This document shows positions 37,201-46,200 of a stretch of 64,000 nt of DNA, piece after piece. Below the pieces are notes generated by a model, which made no database searches, was not told where the DNA came from, and saw nothing but the letters and a program-made list of their open reading frames with translations. Position 1 is the first letter of the stretch, and every line of letters begins with the position of its first letter. Source of the DNA: Prinia subflava (lineage: Eukaryota > Chordata > Aves > Passeriformes > Cisticolidae); assembly GCF_021018805.1 (NCBI RefSeq), contig NC_086258.1, forward strand, positions 22,086,692 through 22,150,691. The letters are read 5' to 3'. The translations under genes and the position numbers were made by a program.

Positions 37201-40200
37201 CCCTGCCAAAGGTGCTGTGTGGGAGGCACTGGCTGCTGGCTTTGGGGATCCCTCTCCAGAAGCAGTGAGGATGTGTCCCCTGCTGCTCAGCTGCCAGGAC
37301 CTTCCAGGCTGTTCTAGGCTTGCTTCACAGCCCCCTGACCTGCTGGGGGGCCGAGGCCACAGCTTTTTATTGAGATGAGGGTAAAGATTAACAGGGAATG
37401 AGCCGCTGTCAATATTTGCCAGGAACGCAGCAGCTTTGATCTGCACCCTGGGGCTGGCGGCTCTGCAGGAGGTGTCAGTGCTGCCATGACCTGTGAGGAT
37501 CAGGGTGGGCCCCCTGTGGGTGCTACGCCCCCCGTGGGTGCTGGGCTGGGTCAGATGTGGCACCCTGCATGGATAAGGGCTGGATCTTGCTGATGCCATG
37601 AGGTTTTCCCAAGTTGTGCCCCTGTCCTACTGACTGGGGTGACAGGGCTGTGCTGTTGCCACCCAGTCCAGACCCATCAGATGCCACCCCGTATCCTGGG
37701 GATGGTCCCAGGGAGGCACCCAGGATGTGGCTGCCCACAGCAGCCTCTCTCCTGCTGCATCAGTCAGGGCTCCATCCCTGCAGGAGGGGAGGTGGCTGTG
37801 ACCTGCTGGCCCTGTGTGACATCCAGAGCCTGGGGGCTAAAGCACGTGGGAGAAGCTAGTAAATGTCATCCATGGAATTCCCATCCCGCATGAGCAGTGG
37901 GGCAGAAGGGACTGGGACTGGAGCAGGTCTCCTGTCCCATCACTCTGGGTTTTTACCCTTCACATTCTGAGTTCCCTTGCTGCTGGACTGGCCCCTCACC
38001 CAGTGGCTGTGCCTTGTCCCCACGAGGGCTCTTGGTGCTGCCATTCCCCCTCCAGGCAGGGGCAGAGGCAGCTCAGGACTGCCCTGGGGGGCAGAGGCAG
38101 CTCAGGACTGCCCTGGGGGGCAGAGCCAGCTCTGCAGAGGTTCTGTGTCTCACTGCTCTTCTGTCTCCCCAGGGATCACATTCCAGAGGCTGGTGAGGAC
38201 AGAGCAGGGGTTGCCTATGAAGAACTACCAGAGCTCCACAGTGTAAGTGTGGCCATGGGCACTACTGGGGACTCCCTGTGGCATCCCCACAGGCTGGCAC
38301 TGCTGCAGCATCTCCCAGGGGCTGGGGAGGAGGGCTGAGGAGCTGGGCTGAGCTGTGAGAAGGGTGAGGAGAGCAGCTGGGGCATTTCCAGAGGCCTGGG
38401 ACAGGGTCTGTGGGCTCCCCATGCCCACAGATGTGGGCACAGATGTGGGGAAGGCAGAGTCTCCTCCCCAGGGAGCTGCTGATCTCAGCACATGTTGTAC
38501 AGCTGGGAATGATTCTGGGAGCCACCACCTCAGCTGGAGCCAGAAGCCCCAGTACAGCAAGGAGTGAAAGCTCTGCAGCTCTGAGCAGTCAGACTTTGCA
38601 CCTTATTTGAGGGCTGAACCCTCCATGCCATCCTCCTATGTAAATAGGGAAATGAGGCTGGGAAACAGACCTGTGCCATCCTTAAAGCTTCTCCTCAGAG
38701 CTGCACCTTCAGGAGGGAGATGTTTCGGGTTAACTCATGTCCGGTGAGCCGGGCTGCCGGGCTGGAGCCCTGTGTGGGTGCACTGTCCTGGCTGACTGCT
38801 GTCCCTGTCCCCAGGACGGTGCTGCTGCTGAACCGCTTGGAGGTGCAGAGCGAGTTCCTGTCCATCGCTCAGAAGCTGAGCTCCAGCGAGCCCCCCCAGC
38901 ATTCCACGCTGGTGCTGCTCCTCCAGCACCTCTACCAGGCCAACTTCGGCACCCGCTGCGACCTGGACAGGCTGCAGCACCTGCTCAAGGTGGGCTGGGG
39001 CAGTGCCCACCCTGGGCTGCCACAGGAGCGGTGCAGTGCGCTTGGCTGCTGGGTTTCCTACCCAAAATAGGACTGGCTTGGCAAAGGAGTTTTGGTAATG
39101 CTTCTCGGAGGAGAAATGCATGTTTTCACCTTCTCAGGTTAGACCTGAGGTCTGAAGTGTTTTGTGAAGTGTGTGCAGAGGGCCCACTCCCCTTTTACCC
39201 TGTCACTCTTTTCTCATCCCCAAGTGGTGAGAGGAAGGGCCCCCAGATTTGAAAATCAGCAGAAGTGTTTGTTTGACCAGAGAAACACTTGGGGTAGAGG
39301 CAAAAAAATCATGAGGTGTTTTCAAAGTCATTTTTATTTTCATTGGAAAAATTGGGGGTGACTTGAGGGGGGTGGGTGCAGTGGAGGGGAGAGAGTCATC
39401 CCACTAGCGATGCTGCCCAGGAGTTGGCTCAGTGGAGAGACCCCCGTGACCGTGTCCCCTGACTCTGCTCCGCAGTCCAAGCCCCTGGAGGAGCTCTCGG
39501 AGCTCTACGCCAGTGCTGCCGATGCTCAGGAGGCGGCGGCGGCCAGCAGCGACCCCGCGCTGGCCCGGGAGCGCCTCCAGGCCGTGCTGTGCGACATCGC
39601 CGGGGCCGCCTCCTTCCCTGCCATCACAGGTGAGCATCTCCATCCCTGTCTTGCCCAGGGTTTCCTGCCAGCTCAGCCCCTGCCGCAGCAGCAGTGGGGA
39701 GTGGTTCAGCAGAGTCTCAGTGGAGTGCAAGGTCTGCAGTACAAAAGCACCAACCCAGGGCCTGTTTAGTGACCACAGTGTGAACCACAAATGGGTTCAT
39801 TAAAACAGCACCAAAGTGAGTTGTCCAGGCTTTGAGCAATCTAAGGGTAAGATGAAAGCATTCAATCAGAAAGCCGTGGTAGCTGTGACAGCAGGTGGCT
39901 GTGCAGGTGTGAAGTGTCCCCTTGTTCCAATGGCATGTCAGCAGCACCAGGGCTCAGCATGGCCTGGGCTGCCTGAAATGTGCAGGGGTGGGTGGCACCT
40001 CGCAGGCCTGTGGGGGTGGCACTGGGGGACCCTGCAAACCAGCTGCTGTCCCTCCTCTCTCCCCAGGTGAGGCCCAGCCCTGCAAGCTGCAGCCCATCCC
40101 CCTCCCGCCTGCCCGCTGCTACACCTACAGCTGGGACCAGGACAATTTTGGTGAGTCAGGGGCTTGGCCGAGCTCTTGGCCGGGCCCAGCAGCTTTGAAG

Positions 40201-43200
40201 AAGTCGAAGGTTCCCCTTGTGCTGAGCTGATGCCTCCAGCTTCCCCATTCCTGGAAGGACCTTGTCTGTTCTTGGGAAGGCCCTGTGTTCCTGCCGTGCT
40301 AACCCCAGCATGCGGGAGCAGAGCTCTGGCCCAGGCTTTGCAGTGCAGCCCTGACAGGGAGGCAGGGCGGGTCATGGTGGGGTTTGATCAGCGAAAGACT
40401 TGGCTTTGCTCCTGCTCTCCAGTTAAACCTGGATCAGACGTGAGGATGTGGTGAAAGCTGGGTGGGAAGGAAAGCAAAAGCCCAACTGGGGGTTGCCCTT
40501 TGAGAGCCCAGCCAGAACCTGGAGGAGAGAAACACGATTTTCTTTGTGTTGCAACTGAGCTTTTTGTGGAAATCTAAAAACACTGGGGAGGTTTCCAGCT
40601 CTTTGCTTGACATCAGGATGGAGGAGAGCTTTGGCCATGAGGAGTGACAGTGGTGTGTGGGGTCACTGCGTTCGCAGTGGCTGTACTGGAGCCCATGGCA
40701 GACACCTTCTCCCTCTGGTTGCTTTCAGACATCCTCAATGATGTCCTCAGTAAGGAGTGCAGCATTGCTGAGCCCCTGGCCTCAGAGAACGAGGAGGAGG
40801 ATGAGGAAGAGGAGGAGGATGTGGAGACTGACGGTGGCTCCCCTGAGCAGGACTCGCTGCTGTCCCCGCTGTGTGCCATCTCCAGTGACTCTGTGTACTC
40901 CGTGCTGTCTGAGGAGGGCTCCAGGCCCTCGCGGGTGTCCCTCTTCTCCTCCTCCAAGGAGTCCATCTCGGAGCTGACGGTGGTCTCCAGGAAGTCCCTG
41001 AAGTCTTTCGTGTCCAGCCTGAAGGACTGCATGGACAGCGGCTACGCTGAGGACAGCGACGAGAGCTCCCTGGACACGGCGGGCAGGCTGGATCTGCGGG
41101 CGGACAGGCCGCCCCCCAAGCACCGGCAGTCTCTGACCAACAGGCTCTACAAACTGTTCAAGAGCAAGAGCCAGCAGCTGGTGCTGCGCCGGGAGCTGCG
41201 GGACTGCGCGGGGCCGTGCCCGCTGGCGCTGTCGCTGCGGCGCGCCGAGAGCTTGTGCGCGTCCCCAGCGCAGCCGCGCGTCCCCGCGCGCTCCCGCCGC
41301 GCGCTCTCGCTGCCGCAGCACGGCCCGGGCCAGCGCGGGCCCGCCCCGCTCGCCCCGCGGCCCCTCGGGCTTCCCCGCCGCCCCTGCCTCAGCTGCGACG
41401 AGGACGCCAAGGTGGGCACGCTGCGCGTGGTGGTGTTCGGCTCGGACCGCATCTCGGGCAAGGTGGCCCGCGCCTACAGCGACCTCAGGTGAGCCGCGCC
41501 GCGGGTGGCCACAGTGCCCGCCCTGCCGGGACGCTCCGCTCAGCTCTCTCCACCTCCCCAGGCTCAAGGAGAGCTCCTGCCCCTCGCTGACACGGTACTT
41601 CAGGCTGCTGTTTTTCTACGTCCCCGTGAAGAGGAGCTGCGTGGCTCCATCCACCCCGCAGATGCATCACCACCCCTCGCCGTCCCTGGGGGACCCCCCG
41701 CCCCGGGTGCAGGTGGGTGTCCCCTCCCCGCGGGGTCAGCATGGCTCTGCTCCGCCCGGGGGTGCTGTGTGAGGTGGGGCAGGCTGAGGGGACCCTCGGG
41801 GTGACCCTGGTGTCCGGTTCCAGGACCCCTCCCTGGCTGGGATGGAGGGCAGCACCAACGACATCTCCCACTACATCGGCCTGCTGGACCCCTGGTACGA
41901 GCGCAACGTCCTGGGGCTGATGAACCTGCCCATGGACGTCCTGTGCCAGGTGCGTGCATGCCACGGGCAGGGCGGGGGGTGCCCCTTCCCCAGGGAACGG
42001 GGCAGCTCTTTGGAGAATCTTCTGCTGTGCCACATGGACATGGAATGCAGGAGGTTTCTGTCCCCAGCGGGTGGGCAGTTGTGACTGGAGGTGCCACCTA
42101 CCCCATCACGTTTCTGACCCATTCTGCCACCCTAGTGTGCCAAGCCCGAGGCTGAGCCCCAGGAGGACTCGCAGGAGCAGCTGCCCATCCTGGCAGACAT
42201 GATCCTCTACTACTGCCGCTTCGCCACGCGCCCCGTGCTGCTGCAGCTCTACCAGACCGAGGTGGGCACGAGGCTCAGCCCAGCCTGGCGAGGGAAAAGA
42301 GGGGTGGCTCTGCCTGTGCCAGCGATCAGGAGCTGCCTGTGAAGCACGGGGGCTGTGGCACAGCCACCACTTGCTTCTAAGGCACAGCTCTTCGTCCCCT
42401 GGCTGTCCGTGGTGCCCTGGCTGATGCTCCTGGCTCAGGACTGCGAGCAGCTCCTGCCCAGACTGTGAAATCCCACAAGCAGTTTTCCACCCCAGTACCT
42501 GTCTCCATGGCACAAAGCAGTGCCTGACAGTGCTGCCTGGTTTTCCACATCACTGGAATCTCTCCAGAGCTCTGCTTCCCAAATCAACCCCTCCATGGGG
42601 TGAGTTTTCTACACCCCACTGTGTGCCTGGGGCAGGTGTCCTGGGGAAGGTTGAATTTGGGGCTGCAAACCCTGCTTTGGGGCTGTGGCTGGGGACCAGC
42701 TGCAGCAGGGCTTGGTGTGCAGAGCTGCATAGGATTTGTGCTCCCAAACCAATTCCCAGACCCTGCTGTTGCCTCATTGTGGGATTTATTTTTCCAGTAT
42801 GAGTAGATTTTTAGGTGAAAATGAGAGGTTTGTGTTGTTTGGGGGATCTGTTCAGTCTGAAGTCCAGTTCAAGGCAGGTGCCACCCCAAGCAGCTGCTGA
42901 AAGGTGCTTTGAAAACAGGGAAGGATTTTCCCAAACTGCCCCATTTCCTAAGGACTGAGAGGGGTGAAGGCTGCCTGGCCAGGCTGTGTCCCCTCACCCC
43001 CACATCCTCCCTTGTCCCTCTGGCAGCTGACCTTCATCGGGGGGGAGAAGAGGACCGAGGTCTTCATCCACTCGCTGGAGCTGGGGCACTCAGCAGCCAC
43101 AAGGGCCATCAAGGCCTCAGGTCTGTAGCTGCTTCTGCATCCCCTGCCTGCCCTGGGGATCTGAAAGCGGGGCTGTGAGGGAGGGGAAGGAGGGGCTGGG

Positions 43201-46200
43201 GGAGCCTCAGCTGCAGGAGGTGGCTGAGCCAGGATCCAGAGAGCTCTTCACTGGTTTGGGAGAGAAACATCCCAGTTTGTATTCCCTCTGGGAGTGAAAC
43301 CATGGCAATGCCTGATTGTTTGTGCTGCTCTTAACTCTAGAGTGGATTTACAATAAAACATCTCCAAGCCCATTTCCTTCCTCTCATCAGCACCTGCCAA
43401 ATACTGCAGCTCTTTATGTTTTCTTTTTACTGCTTTTTCTTTGTGCTTTGTCCAAAAGCAGCATTGATAAAATCCCTCTTTTCATCTCCTTATTTTACTG
43501 GGCAAAGCCAGGTGTGTGTGTGTGCTTGGAGCCTTCTGCGTGTATTTTTTTGTGTTTAATGTTCTGAATTTATAACATTAGTGATATTAGGAGAGCAGAA
43601 GCAGTGGCAGGAACATCTGGCTGCAGTTCCTCTCGGGATGGGATGCTCTGGTGAAGTGCAGCTCACACAGACACCTCATGGCCAGCCCCCAATACTGCAC
43701 CTGAACACCTTCTTCATGGCTTTAACCAAGGGCTTTGGTGTGAGCTGCACTTGTCCTTTGAAGCAGAGGCCATAAAATACTCCCCTATGATGTGTTCCCA
43801 CCCTTCTCCCCCAAAATCAGGCTTGGGCAAAGAGCTCTTCCCTCCAGCTCATAAAACCACTGGTGCTGAATCCAATGTTTCCCCCTTGGCTTGTCTGGCA
43901 CTGCTTCACAGCTGCAAAAAATTACCGGGGGGCGGGGGGAAGAACAGTTAGAAAGTGTCAGGCCCAGTGTTTCAGGGCTGGTTTAATGTGGGCAGAAATC
44001 TGCCCGAAGGAACAGGACCAGGAAGAGCCCTGTGGCCTTTATTGCTCTGTGTTTTCCCTGGAGCTCTGACCCCTCTGCACCAGCTCAGCCAGAGCCACTT
44101 TCAGTTCTGCAAGGTGGTTTTGGGTTGTAATTCCTCTCTGCATTCTTTGCTTTCTGCAGCTTTTAAGCCACCTTTTCTGTTTTTTTGCCCTTTTGCCCCA
44201 CAGCTGTGCTCACCAAGCCCTTTTCCCCTTCCTGCAGCTCCTGGGTGTGCTGCTGTATCAGCAGCCAGGGAGGGCTGGGGATAAAAAGCCCCTGTGTGAC
44301 ATTTGCTCCTTGTTTCCTGCAGGTCCAGGCAGCAAAAGGCTGGGAATAGATGGAGACAGGGAAGCAATCCCACTGACACTACAGATTGCATACAGCAAGG
44401 TCTGTGCTGGCACTGCTGGGGCACCTCCAGTGCTGGGGACAGCTCTGGGATACTCATGGCAAGGACACTGAGGGGCTGGAGCCTGTCCAGGGAAGGGAAC
44501 AGAGCTGGGAAAGGGAATGGAGCTCCAGGAGCAGCTAAGGGACCTGGGAAAAGGACTCAGCCTGGAGAAAAGGAGGCTCAGGGGGAACTTCTGGTTCTGC
44601 ACAACTCCTGACAGGAGGGGACAGCTGGGGCAGGGTTGAGCTCTGCTCCCAGGGAACAGGGACAGGAGGAGAGGGAACGGCCTTGAGCTGCACCACAGGA
44701 AGTTTAGATTGGATGTGAGAGAATATTTCTTCACCAAAAGGGTTTTCCAGCCCTGGCACAGCTGCCTGGGGCAGTGATGGAGTCATCATCAATGGGGATG
44801 ATTAAAAGATGCAGGGTTGGTGCTTAAGGACTTGGCAGGGTTAGATTTCGGGTTGGAATCGACCTTAAAGGTCTTTTCCAAGCTGAATGGTTGTGTGCTT
44901 CTCTCCCCTGGGCTCTGGCTGGTCCCTGCAGACAGCTGCCAGTGGCAGGAGTCACTGGAATGATGTGGAGAAGGTCTGCACCTCCGTCAACCTCAGCAAG
45001 GCCTGCAGGAGGCACGAGGAGCTCGGTGGGTACAGGGGTCCCATGCCCAGAGAAGGGTGGGAGGCACTGGGGGAGCGAGGGAACAGAGTGGATCTCCTGG
45101 CTGGAGCAAATGAGAGAGGTGAGGATGCAGGAAACACGAGGGAGGTGCCTGATGTTCCCTCAGCTGTGCTATAGTCCTTAGGTGTGTGCCGATCCTCAGC
45201 ACCACATCAGGGACAAGGGACATGTCCTGTCCCACTGTCCCAAAACATCCACTGGGGATGGGGCTGGGATGGCTCCAAACCCCAGGATGGCCACTGGAGA
45301 GTGATGCTTTCCAGAACAACGCTTATTTAGCAAGGAGAAGCAACAGGTAAAACTCTTCAGATTAAGCAGGACCAAGGGCCAGGTGCCTGTCCTGCATCCA
45401 TAGCAGCCCTGCCTCACATGCATCTCTCAGCACGCCCTTCCTGAGCTGCTGCTGCCGCTCAGACACAGCTCCCAGCCACCTGCCTTGGCCTCAGAAGCCT
45501 TTTTTCTAATCAGGTTTCCAATTAATCAAGCTTTGAGCCTTTTAAAAGCTCCAAAGCTCATGGTCCGTGCATGTATTTGGTTTGTTTGCCATCAGACACA
45601 TCCAGTTCTGAGGAGACTGAGGGCGTTTAGGTGCTTTTTCCTTGTGCCTGGTGCCTGGCAGGTGTTTGTCAGCAGCATAATCAGGGGAAAGGTGGTTGTA
45701 CCGAACTGGAGACATCCCTGCATGCTCCGTGGAGCTCCGCACTGTCCCTCCTGTGCCTCCTCATCCATGGAGTCATGCAGCCAATCCTGGGAGAAAAACA
45801 TCAGGAATGGCTTTCTCACCCCCTGTAAATGTAGAGTTGGTTGTTCATGCTCTAGTTCAGGGTTTGCATCAGAGGTGCCCTCAGCTCCTCTCTGGGGAGA
45901 AACGTCTCCAAGAGGAATGGGATCCCCTTGGCTCCGTTGCTTTTCCCGTTCAGCAGTTTGACCACAGGATGTCACTGTAATTCCAGGCACCAAGAGGCCT
46001 CTCCAAGTGGGCTCAGGAGAGGCAACGCGGGGAGAGTTAGGCTTTCCTCACGCTGATGGGCAGTGCTTCTCCTGTTTGCAGCCCAGGGTGGTTCAGTGTT
46101 CCTTCCTGCTGTGTTTAGAAAGCAGCTGGAATTACAGAGCACATTTAGCAGGAGGAGAGGAAAGCTGGGACTGCACTGCATTCCCCCAGTAGTGGGATCC

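Noticed and set aside
40782..41567. 261-residue minus-strand frame
   Set aside because: Shadow of PIK3R5 coding exon 9 on the opposite strand.
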